35,721 bases of DNA, taken from the NCBI GenBank assembly GCA_913045275.1, contig CAJWPG010000009.1:1-35721 (forward strand). Reading direction: 5' to 3'. The translations under genes were made by a program, and so were the position numbers. Under the pieces are notes generated by a model. The model ran no database searches, had not been told where the DNA came from, and was given only the letters and a program-made list of their open reading frames with translations. Shown piece after piece: positions 1 through 7,977 of this stretch (positions are counted from its first letter, which is position 1; each line of letters opens with the position of its first letter). The stretch is from an uncultured Pelagibacteraceae bacterium. GTDB lineage: Bacteria > Pseudomonadota > Alphaproteobacteria > Pelagibacterales > Pelagibacteraceae.

Positions 1-465
1 AGAGGCATGAGATCTATGAGAGCAAGAAAAAGCATCATTAACATATATATCACCTAAATTTGATAATTTTTTTGAAAATTCACTATCATTCGATTCTTCT
101 CCTTGGTTAAAACGAATATTTTCCAACATCATTATAGATCCATTTTGGATTCTATTTACTTCGGACAGAGTATTATCGTTAATTATATTTTTGTTAAATA
201 AGACATCTTTATTTAATAAAGATGCTAATTTTTTTGAAATAGGTTCTAAAGACATGTCCTTAACAACTTTCCCTTTTGGTCTTCCAATATGAGATATTAT
301 TATTATTTTTGCTTCTTTTGCTAATAGTGATTTTATAGTTGGAATTATTTTTTCTATTCTAGATGATTCAGTTATTGAACTATTTTTCATTGGAACATTT
401 AAATCAACTCTAAGTAAAACTTTTTTATTTTTAAAAACAATGTTCTGATTTGAAATGTTTTTCAT
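1..465 (-). CDS. pgk: Phosphoglycerate kinase, N-terminal part (gene continues past the left edge)
   Basis: Phosphoglycerate kinase interconverts 1,3-bisphosphoglycerate + ADP and 3-phosphoglycerate + ATP in the cytoplasm. The ATG lies at 465-463 and 155 codons are present; the reading frame is open to base 1, so the C-terminal nucleotide-binding domain lies outside the window. Family motifs seen in order are LRVDLNVP (about residues 18-25, substrate-binding Arg and Asp), SHIGRPKG (about 60-67), LENIRF, and GDIYVNDAFSCSHRSHAS at the window edge. It lies 6 bases downstream of the gap stop codon on the same strand, in a tkt-gap-pgk order, so the three are probably one transcript. Identity is secure; only length and C-terminal integrity cannot be judged. 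Confidence 0.96.
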   Translation of the reverse strand, partial: MKNISNQNIVFKNKKVLLRVDLNVPMKNSSITESSRIEKIIPTIKSLLAKEAKIIIISHIGRPKGKVVKDMSLEPISKKLASLLNKDVLFNKNIINDNTLSEVNRIQNGSIMMLENIRFNQGEESNDSEFSKKLSNLGDIYVNDAFSCSHRSHAS

Positions 466-471
466 AAAAAA

Positions 472-1476
472 TTAAATTCTATGAATATATTCTGCTAAAT
501 CGCACATTCTTGATGCAAAACCCCATTCATTGTCATACCATGCTGAAACTTTACCCATTTTATCTCCAACAACATTTGTTAGGGACAAATCTACGATTGC
601 AGAATTAGAATTGTGATTAAAATCGATCGAAACTAGTTTTTCTTCATTGGTTCCTAGAATATTTTTTAAATTTTTTTTTGAAGCTTTCTTAAATGAATCA
701 TTAATTTTATTAATAGACAACTTTTTTTTCGAATTAAAAACTAAATCTACCAATGAAACATTAGGAGTAGGAACTCTCATTGCCAATCCTTCAATTTTAC
801 CTTTTAGTTCTGGTATAATTTCACCAAGAGCTTTTGAAGCTCCAGTAGAAGTTGGAACAATAGACTGTCCCGCAGATCTTGCTCTTCTCGGGTCTTTGTG
901 AGAATTATCCAAAAGTCTTTGGTCGGTGGTGTACGAATGAATAGTTGTCATGAAGCCTTTTTCTATTCTAAACTCTTTGTTAAGAACATAAGCAATTGGT
1001 GCAAGACAGTTTGTAGTACAAGAAGCTGCTGAAATTACTAAATCATTTTTATTTATTGATTTGTGGTTTACGCCATAGACAATTGTTTTATCAGCATTTT
1101 TACACGGCGCTGAAACAATTACTTTTTTTGCTCCATTTTTGATATGTTGAAAAGATTTTTCTTTGGAATTATATTTTCCCGTACACTCCAAAACAATGTC
1201 TACACTATTTTTTTTCCAGTTAATTTTATCTAATTCCGTTTCTCTTGAATAAGATATTTTTTTACTGTTAATAAATAAATTTTTTTCATTAAATTTAATA
1301 TCAGCATTAAATTTTCCATGTATTGAATCATATTTAAGTAATTGGCTACTATTCTTTAAATCAGTTCTGTTATTTATGTGTTTAATTTCTAAATTTTTAT
1401 TATTATTTTCTACAATAGACCTAATCACCATTCTGCCTATTCTGCCCAGACCATTTATTCCAATATTAATTGTCAT
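472..1476 (-). CDS. gap: Glyceraldehyde-3-phosphate dehydrogenase, NADP-type coenzyme pocket
   Basis: Catalyses the reversible oxidation and phosphorylation of glyceraldehyde 3-phosphate to 1,3-bisphosphoglycerate. At 334 residues it has the normal family length. Seen: Rossmann motif GINGLGRIGR at 7-16, catalytic Cys153 in SCTTNC and His180 in TTIHSYT, and the C-terminal WYDNEWGF. Two features are unusual. At the end of the second beta strand the sequence is INNRT, so the Asp that usually selects NAD is Asn36, followed by Arg37. The S-loop reads LLDNSHKDPRRAR, the form found in chloroplast and cyanobacterial NADP-accepting enzymes rather than the DGPSHKDW form of E. coli GapA. NADP use is therefore inferred. 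The start overlaps the tkt stop by 4 bases and pgk follows directly. Confidence 0.96.
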   Translation of the reverse strand: MTINIGINGLGRIGRMVIRSIVENNNKNLEIKHINNRTDLKNSSQLLKYDSIHGKFNADIKFNEKNLFINSKKISYSRETELDKINWKKNSVDIVLECTGKYNSKEKSFQHIKNGAKKVIVSAPCKNADKTIVYGVNHKSINKNDLVISAASCTTNCLAPIAYVLNKEFRIEKGFMTTIHSYTTDQRLLDNSHKDPRRARSAGQSIVPTSTGASKALGEIIPELKGKIEGLAMRVPTPNVSLVDLVFNSKKKLSINKINDSFKKASKKNLKNILGTNEEKLVSIDFNHNSNSAIVDLSLTNVVGDKMGKVSAWYDNEWGFASRMCDLAEYIHRI

Positions 1477-3437
1477 GTCTTACTACTAATCATTTTTTTT
1501 ATTTTATTTATTATATTTTCCGTTTTTAGACCAAAGTATTTATAAACATCTTTACAAGGAGCACTTTTTCCAAAAATATCTATACCAAAACTCACACCAT
1601 TCTCACCAACAAATTTTTTCCAACAATCAGTTGAGCCAGCCTCTATAGAAATTTTATACTTTGATTCATTAAGAATTCTATTTTTGTATGATTTGGATTG
1701 TAATTCAAATAGCTCATGAGATGGCACCGATATTACTTTAGAGTATATTTTATATTTGGCTAATTTGTGGCTAGTATCAATAGCCAAATTAACTTCGGAA
1801 CCACTAGCAAGTATAGTTAATTTAATTTTATTATTAGTTCTTAAAACCTCATAAGCACCAAAAGCACATCTATTAATTTTTGAGTATTTTTTTCTTATAG
1901 GATTAAGATTTTGCCTTGTTAATGATAAGATACTTGGAGTACTTGAATTTTTTAGTGATAACTCCCAACATTCAATTGTTTCAGTTCTATCTGCCGGTCT
2001 TAAAACATTTAAATTAGGAATTGCTCTTAAACCAGATAACTGTTCTATTGGTTGGTGAGTTGGCCCGTCCTCTCCTAAGCCTATTGAATCATGAGTCATC
2101 ACATAAATAACTCTTTGCTTCATCATTGCTGATAATCTAATAGAAGGTTTACAGTAATCAGAAAAAATCATAAACGTTCCTCCGTAAGGAATAAATTTGC
2201 TATGAAGTGAGAGACCATTCATTATCCCACACATTGCATGTTCTCTAACTCCATAATGAATATAATTACCTCCAAAATCATTTGGCTTGATTATTTTGTG
2301 ATGTTTTGTTTTTGTATTATTTGAACCAGCTAAATCTGCCGATCCACCAATTAGTGTATTGTTATTTTTTGTCAAAGCGTTCAACATTAATTCTGATGAT
2401 TTTCTGGTTGCTAAGCTTTTAATTTCTTTAGTTGCATTTATTTTTTCATTTTTGATTGATTTACTAAAATTATTTTTTAATATTTTTTCTATTTTACTTT
2501 TTTTTCTTTTATAAATTTTATTCCATCTTGATTCAAAATTTATCCCTTTATTTCCTATCTTTCTCCATTCATTTAAAATATATTTTGGTATTTCAAATTT
2601 TTTATATTTCCAATTTAATTTTTTTCTAACTAATTTTACTTCATCTTCACCTAGAGGACTTCCATGTGAAGAAGCTTTTCCAGATTTATTAGGCGAGCCA
2701 TATCCTATTTTTGTTTTACATGAAATTACAGTTGGTTTTTTTGATGTTTGAGATTTTTTTAATGCATTTAAAATTTCTTTTTCATTGTGGCCATCTATTG
2801 ATAAGTAATTCCAACCATAGCTTTCAAATCTTTTTTTGAAGTTATCAGATACCGTTAAACTTGTGGGTCCATCAATTGATATAGAATTATTGTCAAATAA
2901 CATAACCAAATTATTTAATTTTAAATGACCGGCAAGACTCATCGCTTCATGACTTATACCTTCCATTAAACAGCCATCTCCAGCCAAAACATAAGTTTTA
3001 TGATTAATTACTTCTTTTCCTATTTTTTTTTTTAAAATTTGTTCAGCAATCGCAAAACCAACAGCATTAGATATCCCTTGACCAAGAGGTCCCGTTGTTG
3101 TTTCTATGCCAGTATTTGTTTCATATTCAGGATGTCCTGCACATATAGAATTTAATTGTCTAAAGTTTTTAATATTTTTTAAAGATATACTTTTGTAGCC
3201 AGTTAAATAAAGCAGAGAATATAAAAGCATCGAACCATGTCCCGCAGACAAAACAAACCTATCTCTGTTTAGCCAACTAGGGTTTTTAGGATTAAATTTT
3301 AAAAAATATTTAAATAAAATTGTAACAACATCAGCCATTCCCATGGGCATTCCTGGATGGCCAGAATTAGCTTTCTGAACAGCGTCAATTGAAAGAAAAC
3401 GCAGTGCGTTTGCCAATATTTTGTTTTCTTTATTCAA
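1473..3437 (-). CDS. tkt: Transketolase
   Basis: Thiamin-diphosphate enzyme that moves two-carbon ketol units between sugar phosphates, linking the non-oxidative pentose phosphate pathway to triose phosphates. The 654 residues match the usual length. Seen in order: KANSGHPGMPMG near residues 23-34, GHGSMLLYSLLYL, the diphosphate-binding GDGCLMEGISHEAM starting at 153 with FDNNSISIDG after it, the glutamate motif VREHAMCGIMNG near 400, and MTHDSIGLGEDGPTHQP in the pyrimidine domain. First gene of a tkt-gap-pgk minus-strand set. A 55-base spacer separates its start from a divergent coiled-coil gene, so promoters for both directions must lie there or inside the genes. Confidence 0.97.
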   Translation of the reverse strand: MNKENKILANALRFLSIDAVQKANSGHPGMPMGMADVVTILFKYFLKFNPKNPSWLNRDRFVLSAGHGSMLLYSLLYLTGYKSISLKNIKNFRQLNSICAGHPEYETNTGIETTTGPLGQGISNAVGFAIAEQILKKKIGKEVINHKTYVLAGDGCLMEGISHEAMSLAGHLKLNNLVMLFDNNSISIDGPTSLTVSDNFKKRFESYGWNYLSIDGHNEKEILNALKKSQTSKKPTVISCKTKIGYGSPNKSGKASSHGSPLGEDEVKLVRKKLNWKYKKFEIPKYILNEWRKIGNKGINFESRWNKIYKRKKSKIEKILKNNFSKSIKNEKINATKEIKSLATRKSSELMLNALTKNNNTLIGGSADLAGSNNTKTKHHKIIKPNDFGGNYIHYGVREHAMCGIMNGLSLHSKFIPYGGTFMIFSDYCKPSIRLSAMMKQRVIYVMTHDSIGLGEDGPTHQPIEQLSGLRAIPNLNVLRPADRTETIECWELSLKNSSTPSILSLTRQNLNPIRKKYSKINRCAFGAYEVLRTNNKIKLTILASGSEVNLAIDTSHKLAKYKIYSKVISVPSHELFELQSKSYKNRILNESKYKISIEAGSTDCWKKFVGENGVSFGIDIFGKSAPCKDVYKYFGLKTENIINKIKKMISSKT

Positions 3438-3492
3438 AAAATTATCCTGTATAGACTAAGGTGATTCAATTTAATATTATAAATATATATAT

Positions 3493-3816
3493 ATGAAAAC
3501 TATTGATGAAAAAGAAAAAAAACTTGAAGAAGTTCTAAATGAATTAAAAAATTTTGAAATAGGCAAACCGCATCAATTAGAAGAACTTGAAATTTTAGAA
3601 AAGCAGAAAAATCAATTAGAAATTGAAAAAAAAGAATTACAGGAAAAATACAATTCTTTAGAACAAATAAACGAAAATCTTAAAATAAAGTTGGAAGAAA
3701 TAGAGAGGCAACAGATAAATGATAAGATAAAGGAAGAGGAATTCTCTGAAAAAATTGATGAATTAAACCAAGAAACAGATAGTTTAATGAACGAAATAGA
3801 AAAATGGCAAATGTAA
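3493..3816 (+). CDS. Small coiled-coil protein, DUF4164-like, upstream of zapA
   Basis: A 107-residue protein that is almost entirely heptad-like Leu/Ile with Glu/Lys, so one long coiled coil is predicted; there is no signal peptide or membrane segment. No catalytic motif is visible. In many alphaproteobacteria a short coiled-coil gene of the DUF4164 type sits between tkt and zapA, and the same position and size here suggest that family; this rests on context more than sequence. The stop overlaps the zapA start by 13 bases, which suggests translational coupling and a shared role near the division ring, though that role is inference. It is divergent from tkt across 55 bases. Confidence 0.72.
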   Translation: MKTIDEKEKKLEEVLNELKNFEIGKPHQLEELEILEKQKNQLEIEKKELQEKYNSLEQINENLKIKLEEIERQQINDKIKEEEFSEKIDELNQETDSLMNEIEKWQM

Positions 3817-4250
3817 ATATAAAATTTAATGGAAAAGAGTTTCTGCTATCATGTGAAGATGGGCAAGAAGAGCACTTAGAAGAGCTGTCTCTGTATTTAA
3901 ACAATAAATTTAATGATTTAAAAACTTCCCTAGGCAATATTGGAGAGAATAAGCTTTTGTTGATAACCTCTATTAAAGTGATGGACGAATATTTTGAAAC
4001 TAAAAAAAAAATTGACAAACAAAAAATTGAATTCAATAAAATTACGGAAAGATTTAAAGAACTTAAGTCATTAGTCTACGAATACAAAGATGACAAAGAA
4101 AAAGAAATTATGAAACTCAAAGAAGATCAGGCAAAGGTTAAAAATGAAATTGATTCTCAAAAAATTAATTATGAAAACTTAGTTGATAAAGCCACTTTAG
4201 AAATTGAAAACTTTATCAAAAAACATGAAGTTGATACAAAAGTTCAATAA
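3804..4250 (+). CDS. zapA: Cell division protein ZapA
   Basis: ZapA binds FtsZ filaments and bundles them at the division site. The N-terminal globular part (about residues 1-60) has the family pattern: a short beta strand (VNIKFNGKEFLLSCEDGQEE), then helices with LNNKFNDLK and the conserved stretch ENKLLLITSIKVMDEYFE. A long Lys/Glu-rich coiled coil of about 90 residues follows and makes the protein, at 148 residues, longer than E. coli ZapA (109). Start overlaps the preceding coiled-coil gene by 13 bases; 9 bases separate its stop from the 5-FCL gene. The pairing with 5-FCL is widely conserved, which supports the call. Confidence 0.85.
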   Translation: MANVNIKFNGKEFLLSCEDGQEEHLEELSLYLNNKFNDLKTSLGNIGENKLLLITSIKVMDEYFETKKKIDKQKIEFNKITERFKELKSLVYEYKDDKEKEIMKLKEDQAKVKNEIDSQKINYENLVDKATLEIENFIKKHEVDTKVQ

Positions 4251-4259
4251 TTCAACAAA

Positions 4260-4802
4260 GTGTCCAAAAAAATATTAAGAAAAAAAATTTTAGTTTTCAG
4301 AAAGAATAGTTATAAAACTGTTAGTCTTAAATATTTCTTATTAAAAGATATTTTAAAAAAATTCAATTTATTAAAAAATAAAAAAATTGGAGGATACTTT
4401 CCAATTAATTGTGAAATTGATAGTTTAGAAATTTTAAAACAACTAGAAAATTCTGGCCATAAAATTTCTTTACCAATAACTAGAAAAGAAAATAAAATGG
4501 ATTTTTTTGAATGGTCATTCAAAGAGCCTCTTTTAATTGGTAAAATTGGGATTCCAGAACCTTATTCAAAAAAAAAGGTTTATCCAGATATTCTTCTTGT
4601 TCCTTTGGTGGCTTTTAGCAAATACAAATTTAGACTTGGATATGGCGGTGGTTATTATGATAGATATATTCAAAAAATAAAAAAAATAAAAAAAACATTA
4701 ACTATTGGTATGGCTTTTTCTTTTCAAGAGGTAAAAAAACTACCAATAAATGAACACGATAAAAAATTAGATTTTATTTTTACAGAAAATTATATCAAAT
4801 AA
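4260..4802 (+). CDS. 5-formyltetrahydrofolate cyclo-ligase
   Basis: ATP-dependent enzyme that converts 5-formyltetrahydrofolate to 5,10-methenyltetrahydrofolate, returning a storage and inhibitory folate to the one-carbon pool. The 180 residues match the family. Seen: the N-terminal basic helix ending KKIGGYFPINCEID, the middle LLVPLVAFSKYKFRLG, and the signature GYGGGYYDRYI that binds ATP and folate. The start is GTG at 4260; no in-frame ATG upstream is available before the zapA stop. The stop overlaps the next ATG as TAATG. In other genomes this gene (ygfA) follows zapA, often with 6S RNA between them; here only 9 bases separate them. Confidence 0.92.
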   Translation: MSKKILRKKILVFRKNSYKTVSLKYFLLKDILKKFNLLKNKKIGGYFPINCEIDSLEILKQLENSGHKISLPITRKENKMDFFEWSFKEPLLIGKIGIPEPYSKKKVYPDILLVPLVAFSKYKFRLGYGGGYYDRYIQKIKKIKKTLTIGMAFSFQEVKKLPINEHDKKLDFIFTENYIK

Positions 4803-5608
4803 TGAATATATTGTTTCTAGGTGATATTGTTGGGGATTCTGGCTGTATGTCTGTTAAAGAAAATCTTCCAAATATAATTAAAGATAAGTCTATAGATTTT
4901 GTTGTAGCGAATGGTGAAAATGCCGCAAAAGAAGGAGTCGGGATTACAGAAAATATTACAAATGAATTACTAAATTCAGGAGTTGATACTATTACAACAG
5001 GCAACCATGTGTGGGACCAAAAGGAAACTTACGATTTTATATCAAAACAAAATAGATTGTTAAGACCATTAAATCTTTCAAATAACTCACCTGGAAAAGG
5101 TTTTAATATTTATAATTCAAGAAAAGGATTTAAAATTGGTGTTTTAAATCTTATGGGAAATATCTTTATGAAAAAATGTAATGATGTTTTCGTTGAAGCT
5201 AAAAACTTTCTAGAAAAAAACAAACTTAAGTATCAATATGATTTCTTAATAGTTGACTTTCACGGAGAAATTACAAGTGAAAAAATGGCAATGGGACATT
5301 TTTTTGATGGTTCAGCAACATTAGTTGTTGGGACTCATACCCACGTGCCAACTAATGATGGAAGAGTTTTAAAAAATGGCACAGCTTATTTAACTGATGC
5401 AGGAATGTGTGGAGATTACAATTCTGTGATTGGAATGAATACACAGAATTCTATTAACAGATTTTTTAAAAGAGAATCAACAAAACATTTCCCAGCAAAA
5501 GGTGAAGCTTCCTTGTCAGGAGTTATTGTTGAAGCCAATCCTGAGAATGGTTTGGCAAATAAAGTTAATAGTTTTATATTTGGAGGAGAATTAAAAAATA
5601 TATTTTAA
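4802..5608 (+). CDS. YmdB-type metallophosphoesterase (TIGR00282 family)
   Basis: Binuclear metal phosphoesterase of the YmdB family; Bacillus YmdB hydrolyses 2',3'-cyclic nucleotides in vitro, but the cellular substrate here is not known. The 268 residues are the usual length. Metal ligand motifs are visible in order: FLGDIVGD (Asp8), ANGENAA, TGNHVWD, VDFHGEITSE, and VVGTHTHVPT near the C-terminal half, followed by GTAYLTDAGMCGDYNSVIG. The ATG overlaps the 5-FCL stop by one base and yebC follows after 3 bases, so it sits inside a compact operon. The placement before yebC is common in alphaproteobacteria. Confidence 0.9.
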   Translation: MNILFLGDIVGDSGCMSVKENLPNIIKDKSIDFVVANGENAAKEGVGITENITNELLNSGVDTITTGNHVWDQKETYDFISKQNRLLRPLNLSNNSPGKGFNIYNSRKGFKIGVLNLMGNIFMKKCNDVFVEAKNFLEKNKLKYQYDFLIVDFHGEITSEKMAMGHFFDGSATLVVGTHTHVPTNDGRVLKNGTAYLTDAGMCGDYNSVIGMNTQNSINRFFKRESTKHFPAKGEASLSGVIVEANPENGLANKVNSFIFGGELKNIF

Positions 5609-5611
5609 ATC

Positions 5612-6334
5612 ATGGCTGGACATTCTCATTGGGCTGGAATAAAGCATAAAAAAGGAAAAGCGGACAAACAGAGGTCTAAAGTTTTTTCTAAATTATCTAG
5701 AGAAATTACTGTTGCAGCTAAGTTTGGTGATAAAAATCCTGATATGAATGCTCGTTTAAGATCAGCGATAGAAACAGCAAGATCTGCTAATATGCCCAAA
5801 GACAATATAGAAAGAGCGATAGATAAATCCTCGATTAATGCCGATTCAAATTTTGAAAGTATAAGATATGAAGGATTTGGACCCAACAAAACTGCAGTTA
5901 TCGTGGAAACTTTGACTGATAACAAAAATAGAACTGCATCAAAAATAAGAACTTTATTTCAAAAGAATGGCGGAGGTCTCGGAACTCAAGGATCAGCTTC
6001 TCATAATTTCAAACAATTGGGTATTATAAAAATAGACAAAAAAGAAGCGAGCGATGAAAAAATTTTTGAGCTTGCTATTGATTCAGGTGCTAACGAATGT
6101 ATTTCTAATGATAAATATCATGAAATTCATACAAATAAGAATGAAATCTACGAGGTAAAAAAAAAATTAGAAAAAAATATTTCAAACTTTCTTTCAACAG
6201 AATTAGAATGGATACCTATAAATTTAGTTAATTTAAAAGGAGACAATAAAGATAATATGATTAAATTTTTAGAAGCAGTTGATGACGATGATGATGTACA
6301 AAATATTTTTACAAATGCAAAATTTGAAAATTAA
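5612..6334 (+). CDS. yebC: YebC/PmpR (TACO1) family protein
   Basis: Member of the YebC family. Proteins of this family have been described as DNA-binding regulators and, more recently, as ribosome-associated factors that help translation through proline stretches; which applies here is not visible in the sequence. The 240-residue length and the N-terminal signature MAGHSHWAGIKHKKGKADKQ, followed by RSKVFSKLSREI, are diagnostic. Further family stretches are NMPKDNIERAIDK and YEGFGPNKTAVIVE; the C-terminal domain ends in an acidic DDDDDVQNIFTNA motif. It lies 3 bases after the phosphoesterase and its stop abuts the ATG of the RuvC-like gene, the order expected for a yebC-ruvC operon. Confidence 0.96.
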   Translation: MAGHSHWAGIKHKKGKADKQRSKVFSKLSREITVAAKFGDKNPDMNARLRSAIETARSANMPKDNIERAIDKSSINADSNFESIRYEGFGPNKTAVIVETLTDNKNRTASKIRTLFQKNGGGLGTQGSASHNFKQLGIIKIDKKEASDEKIFELAIDSGANECISNDKYHEIHTNKNEIYEVKKKLEKNISNFLSTELEWIPINLVNLKGDNKDNMIKFLEAVDDDDDVQNIFTNAKFEN

Positions 6335-6829
6335 ATGTTAATAATTGCAATAGACCCTGGAATTAATGGTGCAATTTGTTTTTTTAAAAACGGAGAAGTC
6401 AAAGATGTTTTTGAAATGCCAACTATGGCAGAGGGAAAAAAAAACAAAAGACAAGTTAATGGCCACCAAATGTATAACGAGCTTTCGTACAGAATAAAAA
6501 AATATAACATACAAAATATTAATGTTGTTGTTGAGCAAGTTTCTGCCATGCCAGGACAAGGAGTGACAAGTATGTTTAATTTTGGCCAATCTTTTGGGGT
6601 TATAAAAGGAATTTGTGCCGCTATGCAGTTACCAATATTTTTTGTTCGCCCAGCAAAATGGAAAAAACATTTTGAATTAATTAATACACAGAAAGATGCA
6701 AGTAGGACAAAAGCAATAGAAATGTTTCCAAAAATTTCTTCAATTTTATCAAAAAAAAAAGATTCAAACAAAGCTGATGCGATATTAATTGCTAGTTTTT
6801 ATGAAAATATTATAAAAAATAATAAATAG
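6335..6829 (+). CDS. RuvC-like Holliday junction resolvase, phage type, at the ruvC locus
   Basis: RNase H-fold nuclease predicted to cut four-way DNA junctions. Of 164 residues, the likely acidic metal ligands are Asp7 (AIDPGINGAI), Glu67 (VVVEQVSAMPG) and Asp148 (NKADAILIA), with Asp143 as a further candidate. The details differ from chromosomal RuvC: DPGINGAI replaces DPGxRxTGW, and the segments EMPTMAEGKK, AMPGQGVTSMFNFG and FFVRPAKWKKHF are those I associate with RuvC-like proteins of tailed phages. Its ATG directly follows the yebC stop. ruvA and ruvB, which usually follow, are absent; tolQ starts 50 bases later. Function as a resolvase is inferred from family and locus; partner for branch migration is unknown. 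Confidence 0.85.
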   Translation: MLIIAIDPGINGAICFFKNGEVKDVFEMPTMAEGKKNKRQVNGHQMYNELSYRIKKYNIQNINVVVEQVSAMPGQGVTSMFNFGQSFGVIKGICAAMQLPIFFVRPAKWKKHFELINTQKDASRTKAIEMFPKISSILSKKKDSNKADAILIASFYENIIKNNK

Positions 6830-6879
6830 AATAGTTTTATAGTCAAATTCATGACACATTTTAGTGTGAAATCACTTAA

Positions 6880-7554
6880 ATGGAAGCCGATATATCTTCG
6901 CAAGTCGTAGGTCTTGCTAGTAATACTGATTTCTCAATAATTAGTTTATTTTTAAGAGCAGACATAATTGTAAAATCAGTAATCATAATATTAATTGTAA
7001 GTTCAGTTTATTCTTGGGCAATCATTTTTGATAAAATTAGAGTGTTTAGAAAAATAAATAAGAGTGCAGATGAGTTTGAGGATAAATTTTGGAAATCTAA
7101 ATCAGCAGAGACATTCTATAATAATTTACCAGCATCAATAGACGATCCAATGGCACAACTTTTTAAAACTTCTATGCAAACAGTAATTAAATCTAGATCA
7201 AGATCTAGTTTAAGTGAAAAGTTACCTGGAATACTAGAGATTAATATAGAAAAACAAATGAGTACTATTGATAAAAATTATACTTTTCTTGCTACTGTTG
7301 GTTCTACAGCGCCTTTTATAGGTTTGTTCGGAACAGTTTGGGGAATTATGAATTCTTTTCAATCTATTGCAATATCTAGAAATACCAGCCTTGCAATTGT
7401 TGCGCCAGGTATTGCCGAAGCCTTATTTGCAACTGCATTAGGCCTTTTAGCAGCTATACCTGCAGTTGTTGCTTATAATAAATTTAGCAGTGACTCAAAA
7501 AAATACTCGCAAAAATTAGAAAACTTTTCAAAGAGATTTCTCACGATAGTTTAA
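6880..7554 (+). CDS. tolQ: Tol-Pal system inner membrane protein TolQ
   Basis: TolQ, with TolR, forms the proton-driven motor that energises TolA during outer membrane constriction at division. 224 residues (E. coli TolQ has 230). Three membrane segments are visible: about 28-50 (IIVKSVIIILIVSSVYSWAI), about 133-160 (FLATVGSTAPFIGLFGTVWG) and about 168-198 (LAIVAPGIAEALFATALGLL). The Thr/Gly-rich pore segments GSTAPFIGLFGTVWG and APGIAEALFATALGL are the ExbB/TolQ signature. First gene of tolQRAB; tolR follows after one base. A 50-base spacer upstream may carry the operon promoter, but I saw no clear -35/-10 pair. The ybgC thioesterase gene that often precedes tolQ is missing. Confidence 0.96.
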   Translation: MEADISSQVVGLASNTDFSIISLFLRADIIVKSVIIILIVSSVYSWAIIFDKIRVFRKINKSADEFEDKFWKSKSAETFYNNLPASIDDPMAQLFKTSMQTVIKSRSRSSLSEKLPGILEINIEKQMSTIDKNYTFLATVGSTAPFIGLFGTVWGIMNSFQSIAISRNTSLAIVAPGIAEALFATALGLLAAIPAVVAYNKFSSDSKKYSQKLENFSKRFLTIV

Positions 7555-7555
7555 G

Positions 7556-7972
7556 ATGGCATTTAAGTTAAGACGTTCAGCTAGAGAGCCTATTAGCGAA
7601 ATAAATGTAACTCCATTTGTTGATGTAATGTTGGTTCTTCTAATAATTTTTATGGTAACAGCTCCACTACTAACAGTTGGAGTTCAGGTTGATTTGCCTG
7701 AAACTTCCGCAGACACATTGCCAGAAGATATGGAACCTTTAACACTAACTATTAATGCAAAAGGAGAAATATTTATACAAGAAACAAAAGTTGAATATGA
7801 AAAAATAATTGCAAAAATTATGGCCGTTTCAAATAATAGAACAGATACAAGAATTTTTGTTAGAGGTGATAAAACTATAAATTATGGGAGAGTTCTTGAA
7901 ATTATGGGAATGTTATCTGGCTCAGGGTTTACCAAAGTAGCACTTATATCTGAACCGTATAAAGAAAGATAA
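7556..7972 (+). CDS. tolR: Tol-Pal system protein TolR
   Basis: TolR couples proton flow through TolQ to movement of TolA and has a periplasmic domain. 138 residues. The single membrane segment (about 20-42) contains the essential Asp23 in INVTPFVDVMLVLLIIFMVT, the ExbD/TolR proton-relay residue. The periplasmic domain starts with VGVQVDLPETSADTLPEDME and ends in the family stretch FVRGDKTINYGRVLEIMGML. The gene begins one base after the tolQ stop and ends 5 bases before tolA, so translation is probably coupled along the operon. Confidence 0.96.
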   Translation: MAFKLRRSAREPISEINVTPFVDVMLVLLIIFMVTAPLLTVGVQVDLPETSADTLPEDMEPLTLTINAKGEIFIQETKVEYEKIIAKIMAVSNNRTDTRIFVRGDKTINYGRVLEIMGMLSGSGFTKVALISEPYKER

Positions 7973-7977
7973 ATGTA

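Noticed and set aside
647..901. Open frames on the strand opposite to gap, and similar antisense frames inside tolA, ftsH, yebC, purA, dxs and others
   Set aside because: They lie wholly within well-recognised genes, have low-complexity hydrophobic translations and show no family motif; they are frame shadows of AT-rich coding DNA.
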